Assembly: GCA_907163375.1 (NCBI GenBank)
Contig: CAJQUW010002197.1
Location: 472,501 to 536,500 of the forward strand
Source: Prostheceraeus crozeri
Lineage: Eukaryota > Platyhelminthes > Polycladida > Euryleptidae
Direction: 5' to 3'
DNA: 64,000 nucleotides
Shown: piece after piece, positions 46,801 to 57,495 of the stretch
Position numbering within the stretch: position 1 is the first letter of the stretch
How the letters are laid out: each line of letters begins with the position of its first letter
Position numbers and translations under genes: made by a program
Notes under the pieces: generated by a model
Databases searched by the model: none
The model's input: only the letters and a program-made list of their open reading frames with translations
What the model was told of the DNA's origin: nothing

Positions 46801-47914
46801 GTTAAAGGGATCCTAATCTGCTGATGTATTCACGGACTGAAATTCTTTTGGACAACTTTTCCAATTTAATGACAATAAAGTTGGAAGCGGACAGTGCAAA
46901 AATGATGTTGAAATTAGCGAGTCTCTATAGTTCATTATTATTCATTATGAATTATTCTACATGTATGTGCATCCTACTTAACTTTCTTTCAGTAGAAAGA
47001 AGACATTAAATATGGTTTGCAAGCCGTTGTAGCTTGCATATCCACTTATAGCTGGATCTTATATTCCAAGGCCTACTCCAAGATGTTATTTACTTTGACA
47101 TATTTGATCATGGGTTAGTGAACGCAGTAACCATGTAACATAGAATTAAGGAAAAAATTAAAACATAATACGTACGCACGCTTACTTTGACAAACATAAA
47201 ATCTTAATTCAGCTGCGCCTATACGAGTCTATCGCCCTTATACAGCCCTCATAGGTAATTCTGTTTTGTCAGGAATATAGTAGGCCATCGAAAAGCATCC
47301 ATCATGCTTTCACGCAACGAGGCCGAATGTAGTCTATACGTACATTTATTCGGAACGATTCGGACTTGATAATTTTCGGTTGACTGTCCTGGACTCTTCT
47401 TCATATATTTTTACATTTGACAGTCCTATCTAAATGACAAAAAAAGTCAATTTATGATGCCGATGCCTACTGGTCCATCTATGTTTTATAGATCTATGTT
47501 CTATCTATGTTACTGGTCCATCTACTGGTTTATCTATGTGCTGCACTTACAATACCGCTAAAAAACATCTGGCAGTCTCATCACCATTCGAGCCCTATCA
47601 CTGTAAACCGTACGCTCCTAATGCTACCTCCCATTGTTCTAAACGTTGTGAGTTTCGGAGTTGTAGCATAACAATAGTGGTAGAGGTGCTAGATTCTACG
47701 GATTAACCCTAATGCTATGACGCTGTCGTAAATAACGTAAAGATGATTGAAAATGTAGATAATCTTATTCTAAAGCCCCTAATGTTGCTCCAGATGATTA
47801 CTAACATTTGGGGTCTTCTAGTGCTCACATTTAGTGGCTTGGATTCGGAGTTTTTTCAGCTTGCTTTAGGAGAGTGCGGTCTACAGTGGCAGTGATTGCA
47901 ACTTAGAACCTCCG
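43833..47914. other. Intergenic stretch of 4.1 kb, no gene seen
   Basis: Short frames only. Near 44750 the word ACCGTATTTTTTCGAATAAC resembles one end of a TACCGTA MITE, without a partner. Near 45275-45300 GGCAGGAG and CTCCTGCC form a small hairpin. At 47465-47535 the phrase actggtccatctatgtt is repeated. No coding block recognised. Confidence 0.4.
45301..45319. repeat. Short (AT)n microsatellite
   Basis: About 19 bp of uninterrupted AT repeat. Confidence 0.9.
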
Positions 47915-48008
47915 TTACATCTCTTGCCACAGGGCGAACATCATTCTTCGAAAGTCTCATTTTCAGCCTCGCTCCCTTCAGAATGTCGCTCTGGCGACCG
48001 GATTAATA
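47915..48008 (-). repeat. SINE family A, partial copy 2
   Basis: The minus strand matches the 5' half of family A: ATCCGGTCGCCAGAGCGACA, GAGCGAGGCTGAAAATGAGA, CTTTCGAAGAATGATGT and GCCCTGTGGC. The 3' half with the GCGTCTGC block is absent. Confidence 0.75.
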
Positions 48009-48050
48009 ACATATACTAGAAGCAGACATGTTCAGCAACATTACTCGCAC

Positions 48051-48642
48051 CAGTGTGGTCAACCTTTTTCGGGCCGCGGGCTAGATTATCAAAGTTGAAG
48101 TCGAGCCGGGCCGCATCCAACTTAAAAAGTTCTACTAATTGAAATCCTAATTTTTCAGTACTTAATTTCTAAATGCCAATTATTCATTTTCACCTCTTGA
48201 AATTATTCACTAGTAAATGTAGGCCTATATATTCGCCTCATATCTGAAAATGCAGAAAAACATTTACTTTCCAATATTTGCAAATATTTTTTGCATTTTC
48301 AGATGTTATTGTGAAATCAAAACTGCCAGGTCATTTGATAAGTTCGATGTTGCGATGCGCTGAATGTTTTCCAAATTTTTGTCTGTAATTCTTCCACGAT
48401 GACAGTCTTTCACGTACTTCAATCGAGAGAAGAGTATTGCTCACATGTGTACGCAGTTCCAAAAACCGATGATGCGAAAAATGGCATGTTTAGCAAAGAA
48501 TGGAAATATCTTTCTCTCGATGATAATTTTGTGATACTATAAATTTCAATACTTTTAGGGGTGCTTAGGCCGCATCATAGACAAGAAAATAATGAGTGGG
48601 CCGCGCTAGAATGCATCACGGGCCGCGGGCTGGCCACCCCTG
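48051..48642. mobile_element. Non-autonomous hAT element with GGGCCGCGGGC subterminal words
   Basis: The left end reads CAGTGTGGTCAACC and the reverse complement of the right end reads CAGGGGTGGCCAGCC. Both continue into GGGCCGCGGGC/GCCCGCGGCCC. The flanks actcgcac (48043-48050) and acttacac (48643-48650) match in 6 of 8 bases, a worn duplication. The 592-bp interior is AT-rich with no coding capacity. This is the Charlie-like type of hAT MITE seen widely in animals. Confidence 0.85.
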
Positions 48643-48664
48643 ACTTACACTAATGGATTTAACT

Positions 48665-48975
48665 GTAACAGGGTATGATAGGGCAGTGGTCGTGGGAAGA
48701 TTTTAAGCAGCAGTGGATGAGAGGAAGACGGAGAGATAACAATGCACAGACGAGTAGCGATAATGCGTCAAACAGACGAAGTCAGATCAAGCTGCTGACA
48801 TCGCTGCACTTCATGTTATCGTCTTCTGATTCAAAAAGTACTTGTCCGATTTGCATAAACTTTTGTATGTGAGATGAAAATATACTGAATTACTTGTACC
48901 TTAAATTTTGTAGCGATTGATAGTTTTTACGCATTTCAGACAAATTTGAGAATGTGGGGAAAGAATCAACACATG
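48665..48975 (+). repeat. Unnamed ~300-bp repeat C, copy 1
   Basis: Shares with 55608-55925 the blocks GGGCAGTGGTCGTGGGAAGA, GTGGATGAGA, AACAATGCACA, AATGCGTC, CACTTCATGTTATC, GCATAAACTTTTGTAT and GACAAATTTGA. No tRNA-like head, terminal inverted repeat or coding frame is conserved. Family unrecognised. Confidence 0.8.
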
Positions 48976-49099
48976 TACCGGAAGCTCATGACCTTGCCAT
49001 AAATATTTGATGACATTATGGCACTCGTCATGATAGAAAAATCGATTGTGCATCAGCGCAGAATAAAAGGAATGGGAAGTTTGAAATGACGTCAAAGAA

Positions 49100-49336
49100 A
49101 TTTATTTTTAAAATCGAGGACACTAGCCCTGCCCGTTCGTATTTCTATAAATCTGATCCGTGACCGGTTCCCACTGTTCCCATGCATGGTTTAAATCTGT
49201 CACTTATAGGATCTAGTGCTACATCATGCTGTATTTTGCAGATGCTGTAATTGAATTAAGTATAGAATCAGATCCAATCAAAATAGCATTTTAGGAGTCG
49301 TATTTCACACTCTGCTGTAGTGATGGAAGAAATGCA
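49100..49336. other. Upstream flank of the candidate gene
   Basis: Ordinary AT-rich sequence. GC content rises sharply from about 49400 onward, where CpG words cluster (cgcgcgcgcgatc at 49448-49460). Confidence 0.35.
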
Positions 49337-49613
49337 GTGGTGATGAGATTCGATACTATTCATTTCTGCACCCTGGAAGAAGTTCACCCAGCGGAAGAAC
49401 AAAGTCTTCTCCACGATCAGCTGCAGAAGCAGCTGTGGATTGGGATCCGCGCGCGCGATCTCCACACTGGCTGGTATTACGGCGTATCGCGGCTGCGTTC
49501 ACTACACTCCCGTGTGCAGCACTTCGGCCAGCCTCTCTCATGTTCGGTTGAGGCGTTCAATGGTGACTCATCGGCCGCGTGGACATCTTTGAGCGCGAGG
49601 GTAGCCCGACTCT
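49337..49613 (+). promoter_or_regulatory. Probable 5' leader or promoter-proximal region
   Basis: This CpG-rich segment immediately precedes the exon at 49614 and shares its high GC, unlike everything around it. A 96-codon frame covers it but looks like leader sequence; its stop overlaps the start of the exon frame. I see no clear TATA box. The transcription start is not determined. Confidence 0.4.
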
Positions 49614-50139
49614 ATGCTGCTGGCTAGTTGTAGTGTCGTGGCTGCAGTGGCTGCTTCTTTTCTGCTTTTTGCAACTTTCCATCGACTTCGTCGTCGCTCG
49701 AGATCCAAGCAACTGCTTCATTTGGTTGACATGCCGTTGAGGCGATTCCCTTTACGCCATTCCCGAGCTTCATTTGATATCGCCGGACCGGAAGAGAGAC
49801 GCCCCCTTCACCACTATCTTCAATACGAACTGGAGCCGTCCCATCTAACTTATCATTATCATCACGAACCGCGGCGAAAACACTCGGCTTCTCAGAGACG
49901 TCAGACATTCTGTGCTTCGACTGGCGATTCTCGTCTTTCCAAGGAAAGCAGTGAGAACGAGAACAGCGTGCCGACAACTCATGAACCTCCGAATGCAGCC
50001 ATGTTAGTGGCTTGCAGACTCGGCAGTCAAAATATTCGAACTTCGGTGCCATACATCGATTGCTGCGACCCCATAGGATCTTCCAGCTCCCCACCGAACG
50101 AAGAAGAGACACCAGGGGTGGATATCATTAGAAAAACAA
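49614..50139 (+). CDS. Probable first coding exon of a host gene, single-pass membrane N-terminus
   Basis: From the ATG at 49614 the frame codes about 175 residues to a consensus splice donor, ACAA|GTAAGT, at 50139/50140; reading on into the intron meets a stop at 50157. Residues 1-22 (MLLASCSVVAAVAASFLLFA) form a hydrophobic signal-anchor followed by the basic cluster RLRRRSRSK. The remainder is polar and low in hydrophobics, with His/Tyr- and Ser/Glu-rich stretches (HHYLQYELEP, YHYHHEPRRKHS, KESSENENS), as in a cytosolic disordered region. The region is GC-rich and frame usage looks like host coding. The donor is phase 1. I do not recognise the protein, and downstream exons must lie beyond the SINEs, possibly outside the window. 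Confidence 0.6.
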
Positions 50140-50161
50140 GTAAGTTTTGCTTCGTATAGCC

Positions 50162-50200
50162 CAGCGGTTCTCAAACTTTCTATCCAGATTACTCACCATC
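50162..50200 (+). mobile_element. hAT (Charlie-like) terminus, fragment
   Basis: CAGCGGTTCTCAAACTTTCT matches the typical end of Charlie-type hAT MITEs (CAGNGGTTCTCAAACTTTT). No partner end was found before the SINE at 50250, so only one end remains. It sits about 20 bases into the putative intron. Confidence 0.5.
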
Positions 50201-50249
50201 TGCGCAGGGACTGCAAATTGTGATAGGTGGTACAATAGGGTCAATTAAT

Positions 50250-50475
50250 AATTGGTAGGATAGCTCAGTTGGTTAAGGGCCGCGCTTTGGTTTATAAGTG
50301 CAGAAGGTCCAGGGTTCTAGTCTGTCCGCCTCGGGAGGTGCCACCGCTCTCACCAGAGATTATTAACCCTACCCTGGGGAGAGCCGCGAGTGTGTGAAGA
50401 CTGCCCCAGCCCCTAGGTTGCTAGCATGGCTTCGTTGCTTGGGTGGTTCAGGAATGAGAAAAAAATTAGCCTTTA
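50250..50475 (+). repeat. tRNA-derived SINE
   Basis: Head GGATAGCTCAGTTGGTTAAG is a near-perfect A box region of a tRNA, and CCAGGGTTCTAGTCTG is a one-base-off B box. The body contains CTCGGGAGGTGCCACCGC, CCCTACCCTGGGGAGAGCCG and ends AATGAGAAAAAAATTAGCC near 50475. Plus orientation, same as the candidate gene. Confidence 0.8.
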
Positions 50476-51285
50476 TCTACAGTTTCTTCTATAATCAGAA
50501 TGTGACCAGAAAAACAATATATTTACTATAAAATAACAATCCAATTCAATGCAAAATTACTGTAATGCACAAGCCGTTGTTTCCACAAGCTAAAGGTTTC
50601 TCGAGAAACAGAATAAATGATAAAATAGCACGCCGGTTAATCTAAATTTCTAACTTAAACTACAAAATAATAGATGTGAGACCAGGTTCAGTTAAGTGCT
50701 ATGTTACTAACCAACATATACTGACGAAAAATGTCGAATTAAAGTCCTTCTGTGGGAAGAGTGGAGTTGTTTTTAGCAATCAGGCGATCAATACGTGGAC
50801 ACATTTTTGACAATGCAAGCCTCAAGTCAGAGCCCGCTTGAAGATGTGCTCCCGAAAATTGTCGAATTAAGAATTTTCAACAACTTTAATCAGATCCGTT
50901 GATTTCTTGGTGGCTTAATGGACACCAACATGGCAATTCTTTGCTTTCTTCTTTAAATACAGAAAGTAAGAAAATTCCTTTTGATTCAAGAGGGAATTTA
51001 AGATGAGAGAGAAGAGAGCAGGACGCTCTCAGAGGGCTAATCCGAGAGTACATATCGCAACTTCAAACCCTTCATCATTACGTATGAATCATATTCTTTT
51101 AGTTTTAAGAAATACTCCGCTACCCATAACTATCCCAGCTTTTCTCGACTTTGGGTATTTACCCGGAGGATAAAAACCCAGCTATCCCAACCTTGATTGA
51201 ATTAACTATCCGATAAATTTGTCAACCAGAAAACAAAGAAGTCTATGATGTTACAAAGTTACCATATGCGCTAATCATCGCTTCA
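50476..51285. other. Stretch without gene
   Basis: No coding frame or repeat recognised. Confidence 0.4.
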
Positions 51286-51289
51286 AGAT

Positions 51290-51562
51290 GCGACATTGTA
51301 AAGGATGCACATAAAACTGACGGGTGAAACATAGGAACTTATGCAACAACATGCCGGACATTATGTGATTGAAGGTATTGAGTAGTCGGTACTTAAAGGT
51401 TATTCCCTCCCCCGGGTTCCCAAAGGCTCCGATTAAGTCAATAAGACACCAACACCCTTGATTCCCCAACCGCACTCGCTGATCCAGTAATCGAACCGAA
51501 GTCCGCGGCGGAGACGAGCTCGCACCTTCTTCACTAGGCCCTGCTGACGGTACAATTTGTCA
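51290..51562 (-). repeat. tRNA-derived SINE, copy 2 of a two-copy family
   Basis: Minus strand: TACCGTCAGCAGGGCCTAGT, GAAGGTGCGAGC, then a B box in GGACTTCGGTTCGATTACTG. The body continues GGTGTTGGTGTCTTATTGAC and CCCGGGGGAGGGAATAACC toward lower coordinates; the 3' end near 51290 is approximate. The head matches 13932-14022. Confidence 0.75.
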
Positions 51563-51564
51563 GC

Positions 51565-52590
51565 GTAAAATGTTGTCAATCACCCGTTAACCTAGTCGTC
51601 ACTCGTTATTAATGAATGCATCTATATACATCATTTTTTACTAATTTGATAAATGCCTACGAATAGGAGGCGTCAAATTGACATTAACTCACATTGAATA
51701 TCAACTGTAGGCGGTCTGCATAATACCTAAATGAGATAGATGCACATAATGCGTTCCAATTTGTTAATCCTGACGACTTCTGATGTGATAACGTCAACTT
51801 GATGAAATGTCAACACCAGCTGTTCTTTGCGAGAGACATTGTGATAATGTCAAATATCAGCTGATGAGCAGACCAGACAAAATAACGAATGCATGCACCC
51901 TTAGTAACAATAACAAGTAATAATATTAAAGGCTCATATGATAAAGAAGTACCACAATCCCAATAATGCAAATCTTGGGGCTTCCAATTGTCTAAATACC
52001 AAACTTAATTGAATGAAATGTTAATAGAATACATTCTTAGCTAAACGTATGTGACGCTTTGTGGTGATTGGTTGACTACAACAATGTGAAAAATTGAGGG
52101 AGGCTAGAGGAAGGTGACTGACCTTTTATTACAAGTACTGCTCAAACTGTAAATGGTCTAAGCATTTCTGCCAATGTGTGACTCAGTGTGCTTAGGCCCC
52201 TACTGATAAGACCGACATTATTCTGCTTTGAAGACTGACGCTGTACCTCGGTCAAAACTGCATACTTGGTATTTTATTAGGCGGCGAGATTCTGTGTTAG
52301 GGATTGAAGGAAGTGAACTTTTTCAGGCGTCAGAAAAGGCTCCCTAAACTCGGACTAGGGATAAAAAACAAATTGAAAAGGAATTGCTATAGTTTTAGAA
52401 TTACATCGTCATTGTCATTCAAACATGAATCACTGAGATTTTTCAGAGAGCCATTTTGAGTTACGTCACTTAGCTTCTCAGCTTTCAACATTGCCGATTC
52501 AAATAGTTCATCAATGGTGCTATTACACTGAATTTTGTGTGGCATTCCAGCTGTGTAATATTGAGTTTGCTCTGTTCAGTTATAGTCCGG
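51565..52590. other. Stretch without gene
   Basis: Short frames only; nothing recognised. Confidence 0.4.
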
Positions 52591-52592
52591 GA

Positions 52593-53332
52593 GCTAGCGT
52601 GAAGTTGTGCAGGGAACGAGGTAGTACATAAAACTTTCACATAGCATAGTACACCTCTAACCTACTGCAAAACTTCGCGTCTGCCGGATCAGATCATTTG
52701 CTTTTAAGAAATAGAGAGGATAACAAAATCCTATGTATTTCCAATGGTAAAATTGTGACATTTAAGGTGTTGACTCCATTTTTTCGAATTTTTGCTCATA
52801 AAAGTTACACAAATTGGTATTTTGTTGAACTGGTTAGTATAGAAATCATCTACAGATCATGATCTTTCAAATGAGTTGTCATTCAGTGACAGAGGATGAA
52901 GTAAAGTGTACAAACAGACACTTTTCGTTAAAGTATATCAACAATTTTCCTGAAATTTCTATGTTAAAATTTGCAGTTACACCAACGAAAAGTGTCTGTT
53001 TGTACACTTTACTTCATCCTCTGTCACTGAATGACACTCATTTTGAAAGATTCATTATCTGTAGAAGATTTCTTATAATAACCCAGTTCAACAAAATACC
53101 ATTTGTGTAACTTTTTTATGAAAAAAAATTCGAAAAAATGGACGTCAACACACCTTCACAATTTTTTTTATTGGAAAGATTTATATTTTTTGTTATCCTC
53201 TCTTTCTCTTAAAAAAAAAAAACAAATCTGATCCGGCGAAGTTTAAGAAGTTTTAGCAGGGTACTTCTGTGTGAAAAGTTTTATGTGTTTTTTCGTTCCC
53301 TGCGTTCCTTCCCTGAACAACTTCACGCTAGC
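52593..53332. mobile_element. Foldback element, 740 bp, ~340-bp arms
   Basis: The arms run inward from GCTAGCGTGAAGTTGT on both sides to the spacer at about 52931-52983. Shared blocks include CGCCGGATCAGAT (GCCGGATCAGAT on the left), AGAGAGGATAACAAAA, CCATTTTTTCGAATTTTT, AAGTTACACAAA, GGTATTTTGTTGAACTGG and a long near-identical stretch GTCATTCAGTGACAGAGG continuing to CACTTTTCGTT. Identity rises toward the centre, where about 70 bp are almost perfect. No matching target duplication was found and no coding frame is carried. Long arms recall foldback or Mutator-like elements; superfamily not assigned. Confidence 0.88.
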
Positions 53333-53514
53333 GACAACAAGAGTGATGAAGGATCAATGAAATCGAGGTTCAAAAGACAAATGAAGATAATGAAATGCTG
53401 ACGCATGAAGCAAAATCGAGAAAAACAGAAGCAACAAGAAGCTACAAGACGGCCTACATGTTGTGTATTTGGTTTGGAATTGCCTCATTTGCTTTTTATT
53501 CTATGCACATTTGC

Positions 53515-53640
53515 CTGGCTATGTCGTATTTGTTTTTTGCATTGTCGCATTTGGATCAACAAGTGTTCACGTTATTCTGGCTATGTCGCATTTGCTTTTG
53601 CAATGTCGCATTTGAATTTACATGTGTTCACATTTGGGTC
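53515..53640. repeat. Two-unit tandem duplication, ~63 bp
   Basis: Two units each start TGGCTATGTCG and contain CATTTG, TTTTGCA, TGTCGCATTTG and TGTTCAC. The overlapping 92- and 83-codon frames with repeated hydrophobic peptides follow from this duplication and are not supported as genes. Confidence 0.7.
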
Positions 53641-55258
53641 TCAAATCCTATACTAGTGTACTTTATCCGATAAACTGCAAGATTCCTTCTCATTAGCTTA
53701 AAATACATAGATTTCGGTTACTAAACCCAGTTCATCAGTCGCCTACAATGAACTGTAGACCAGCAACTATAGCGTTTAGCATCAAAGACAAAAGATATGC
53801 TTTCTGAATTATTTCATCAATCGGTATGAATGTTAGGATGATGGTTAGAAGTGCACAGCACATGTAATTACTACAAACCGCTTGAATAATGAAAACATCA
53901 GTGAGATCCAGGGCGAGCAATGCTGCAACACTGGATGTGACAAGAGATCAAGTACAAGATACGTATGTACAAGAGATCAACACGGAGAATACTGTTTACA
54001 TACTATGGAACATCTTCATTTTCATGTTAAGTTCTTTTGGTGAACTTCTTGCGATATTTCGTAACTCCTGATTCAACGAACAAACGGTGAAGTCATTTTC
54101 ACATTTCAGTACGGATTCACACGATATGATTCGACAGGCGTACTTCATCCATACCTTCTATCTATTCGTGAAGCGGCCTGTCGAGGCGCTAGGGGGGATG
54201 AGCCACACACTCGAGAAAAGTCATGACCGATGTTCATTTCGCTCTGTTCCACATGCCTATTAGATGGTAGTGATTGAATAGTGGACCCCAACTGCATATA
54301 TGACAAATTCATTGAATCATGCATTAGAATATATTTTTCTATACATTTGAACACGAAATGGCAAGACAACCCATCATGTGAAAGTTCAACCCGAGTCAGT
54401 GCCGAAGTTCGATTCGTGTTGGGCATTAGCCGATTGACAGTCTTCAATTTTTACCGCATCGGACGCCTTAAAGCAGAACATACATGCTTACTTGTCAAAC
54501 AGAAAGTAAATAAATGTTCGGTCACAAACCCTCTTCAAGTGCTAATAGCGTACTCATTATGGAATGTAACCAGCCTACCAAAAGGATAATCGACAATCCT
54601 GATGCATCCAAACATTGAAAGGGAGTGTGATGATAATAGATTGCATTATCTTCAGTATTTGGCAGACTTCATTTTCCATTTAAATTTGAATTACATCATA
54701 CATTTGTCTCAGCACTTATAGTACTACAAAGTCGTGGGGCAGACCACACTGGGCGATTGAGCAGTGCATGGCAGGTTCATGAACCACAAAGTCATTGTGA
54801 TGAAACCTGCAGACAATCATCGTCAGAAATCAGTACATTTTAAAACCTCAGGCATATGGTGGCCCGCTAACCTCTTAGGAGACCGCTAATATTACAATTT
54901 TTTTAATAGTCCGCTGATTTCAACGGGAAATATATCAATGGCCATCAAGTACTCTCTCCTCGTGTCCCACAATATCCAGATATAGAGCTAATGTTTTACT
55001 TTGACTACTTTCCAGAATACAAAACGCGTACCGTATACACATACGGTGTAAATGCGGTGCGTATGCGTATGTGCCATCACTTTTATGGGAGATTCTCGAG
55101 CATAGTCCTCACGCATTGAATAATTTACCGATTTGCGTGCTTTAACATGCAACATGGCTGTAAAATACGTAATTCCATTTACTTGAAAGTAATCAAATTT
55201 AGTCGATCGATCGCACTTCATACACTTCCCACCGTTGGCTTAGAATATGAAATTCTGC
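53641..55258. other. Stretch of 1.6 kb without gene
   Basis: Short frames only (100-102 codons at 54145-54589 on opposite strands, not recognised). Nothing else seen. Confidence 0.4.
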
Positions 55259-55261
55259 TAT

Positions 55262-55505
55262 TTTCTGATGCACTGCGGGGTACTTATGAGTTATCTCCCC
55301 CCCCCCACGTTTTCAAATTTGTCCAAAATCCCGAGAAATAAATCAATCGTCTCAAAACTTTGCGTGCACGTAGGAGAGGATATTTTCCACCCATATGCCA
55401 AACATTGCGCAAATAGTACAAGAACTTTTTATATTAGGGATGATAACTTGAAGTGCAGCGATGTCTGCAGCTGCATCTGACTTCTTCTGACCTCATCGTC
55501 TGAGC
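55262..55505 (-). repeat. Unnamed repeat C, copy 2 (inverted)
   Basis: The minus strand matches copies at 48665 and 55608: CATCGCTGCACTTCAAGTTA, AAAAAGTTCTTGTACTATTT, GGGTGGAAAATAT, GACAAATTTGAAAACGTGGG, GAGATAACTCATAAGTACCC and CGCAGTGCAT. A run of ten C (55297-55306) lies within it. It faces copy 3 head-to-head across about 100 bp. Confidence 0.8.
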
Positions 55506-55607
55506 AGAAAGCACATGAGGTCAACGGAGTCATTTCCCGACAACTCGTGAAGTAATGATGACCAGGCCACATCCCTTATACTAAAATTTTTAACTTAAAA
55601 AAGATGT

Positions 55608-55925
55608 GACAGGGCAGTGGTCGTGGGAAGATTTCTTCAAATAAGTGGATGAGACGAAGAGGAAGAGAGAACAATGCACACATGAGCAACAATAATGCGT
55701 CGAAGTCAGATCAAGCTGTTGAGGTCGTTTCACTTCATGTTATCATCTCTGATGCAAAAAGTGCTTGTCTGATCTGCATAAACTTTTGTATTTGGGTAGA
55801 AAATATGCTTAAGCATGTCTACCTGAAGCTTGGTGACGAATGATTCTTTTTTGCGGATTTTAAACAAATTTGAAAACCTTGGGGAGTGGAGATAACCCAT
55901 TAGTACCCACTGCGGATGCAGTATA
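55608..55925 (+). repeat. Unnamed repeat C, copy 3
   Basis: The most complete copy, from ACAGGGCAGTGGTCGTGGGA to GTACCCACTGCGGATGCAG. The pair with 55262-55505 forms a large inverted repeat. Confidence 0.82.
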
Positions 55926-55929
55926 TAAA

Positions 55930-56635
55930 CGGGCGCTGATAACTGGTGAATAAATGTGTCGATGATAATCAATGATATTCTGAGTAGTAACCAACATTTT
56001 GGAGATACATGAGGTAGTATGGACATTTTGACGGACGTCCTTGTTGCAGACTATGCAGCAGTACCGTTCCCCAAAACAAATTTTGACAAATTTCGCATTT
56101 CAGTTTCAAAAGCAGAGCCAAGTGCGACATTCTTTACTTGGCTTTTGCATATCTATGTCCACAGACTTCAAACAAGATCAGTTAAATGTTTGTCCAAATT
56201 GGTCAGGAGTCAGAATTCTTTTGGTTGAACCTTATGCAAATTCTGAAGTGATTATCGATAATACGATCTTTCTAGTTTAGATTAGTGACAAGACGTACAA
56301 TTTCTTGTGTTTTGAATGCAAACAGAACCAGTCTGTCTATTTGTATTTATATTGCTTACAAAGTCGACCACCCGACAGTTAAGATCCGCGACTGGTCTCA
56401 CGGGTAATTTGTCTGCTCGATCTATGCATGAATAGAACGGTTGAACAATGTGGGAATAGAAATTGAGTGCAAATCCTCCTCATAAATTTCCATAAGGTTT
56501 CCTGTCGCAGATTGAAAATTCAATATTGATAACATAAAATCATCTTTTAGAGATGAAAAGAAATATCACTTCAGATTCACAGCTCTGAACGCTATTTTTA
56601 CCACTCAGATTATTCAACCGAACGTTTCTTTCTAC
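55930..56635. other. Stretch without gene
   Basis: Short frames only (79 codons at most); nothing recognised. Confidence 0.35.
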
Positions 56636-56743
56636 ATATTGCCGGTATTATGAAAATTGCATTGAGATGAAGGATGTCCCCAGACTTGAATAACTTCAGC
56701 ACGAAATTCCTTAGTTCCCCTGCACGCTGTGTTTCGTCCTATA

Positions 56744-57402
56744 CAGATCTGGAACAGGGACGCATTGACTCCGAAAAGTCAGACCCGGGCCTGGTACGGA
56801 CAATATTTTCATCACGGCACGGGTGACAAGCTTAGTCGTTTTGTGCACTTTACCATCCGTATTGAAGACATCGGTGTCCTTAGTTGAGTGTAATCGCCTT
56901 GAGAATCATTCTAAGAAGCTGATTTTTGATTATATGATTGTATTCTGTAAAACCCATACACCATCTGCAAGTAAATTGATTGCTGTTGAGCAGTAAGGTA
57001 ATCTTTTTAGAATATTCAATATATTGTAATTTTGGCTTGTTTTGTCGAGAAATCATGTTATCTGCCCAACAATGTTCCCTTAAGATCCCTGATGCTGTGG
57101 TGGCATATGCCCGCTGCATTCTACATAATTTCCTTAGATGAATGAGTGGACAAAGGAGTCACTTAATTTGACGGCGGCTATCAGATAGTTCACGGCCGCT
57201 GGCTGATTTAATCATGACTTATTTCGTCGCATACCGGAATTTATTTCATCTTTTTGCTTAAGAATCATGCTTAAGTCATTGTATAAATTGATTCAAAGAA
57301 CTTAAATAATCAAATATGGAAAATATAAATTTCTGACATGTTAAACATTGGCCCGGGTGCTAGATATTTCAGGCCCAAGGCCCTGGCCCGTTTCCAGCTC
57401 TG
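56744..57402. mobile_element. Non-autonomous hAT element inserted in the hammerhead SINE
   Basis: The left end reads CAGATCTGGAACAGGGAC and the reverse complement of the right end reads CAGAGCTGGAAACGGGCC. The flanks gtcctata (56736-56743) and gtcctaca (57403-57410) match in 7 of 8 bases. Subterminal regions are rich in GGGCC/GGCCC words (CCCGGGCCTGG left, GGCCCGGG and GGGCCTTGGGCC right). 659 bp, no transposase. Confidence 0.85.
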
Positions 57403-57465
57403 GTCCTACATGGACACATTAGTGTGGCTAAGAATGGTTCAAGCTGGCGTAATATACCACTACGA

Positions 57466-57495
57466 GACATGTTTCGGCCTGTTGGGCCTCATCAG
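57466..57495 (-). ncRNA. Hammerhead ribozyme-like core (type I architecture)
   Basis: Minus strand: CUGAUGA (57489-57495), stem II GGCC/GGCC closed by loop CAACA, then GAAA, a minimal stem III (AC/GU) and the cleavage triplet GUC (57466-57468). All conserved core bases of the hammerhead are present: C3 U4 G5 A6 U7 G8 A9, G12 A13 A14, A15.1-U16.1 and H17 = C. Minimal stem III is typical of type I hammerheads in Penelope-like and SINE-type retroelements. Stem I next to the core pairs poorly (first pair U-U), though UGGUUCGA in the B box can pair with UUGAACCA about 30 bases downstream. Self-cleavage by this copy is therefore uncertain. Confidence 0.65.

Noticed and set aside
49624-50112. 162-codon minus-strand frame antisense to the candidate exon
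   Set aside because: The plus strand has the signal anchor and consensus donor; the minus frame has neither splice signals nor domain-like features.
53395-53673. 92-codon hydrophobic frame resembling a small membrane protein
   Set aside because: Its repeated hydrophobic segments come from a 63-bp tandem duplication, and a second frame of similar length covers the same bases.
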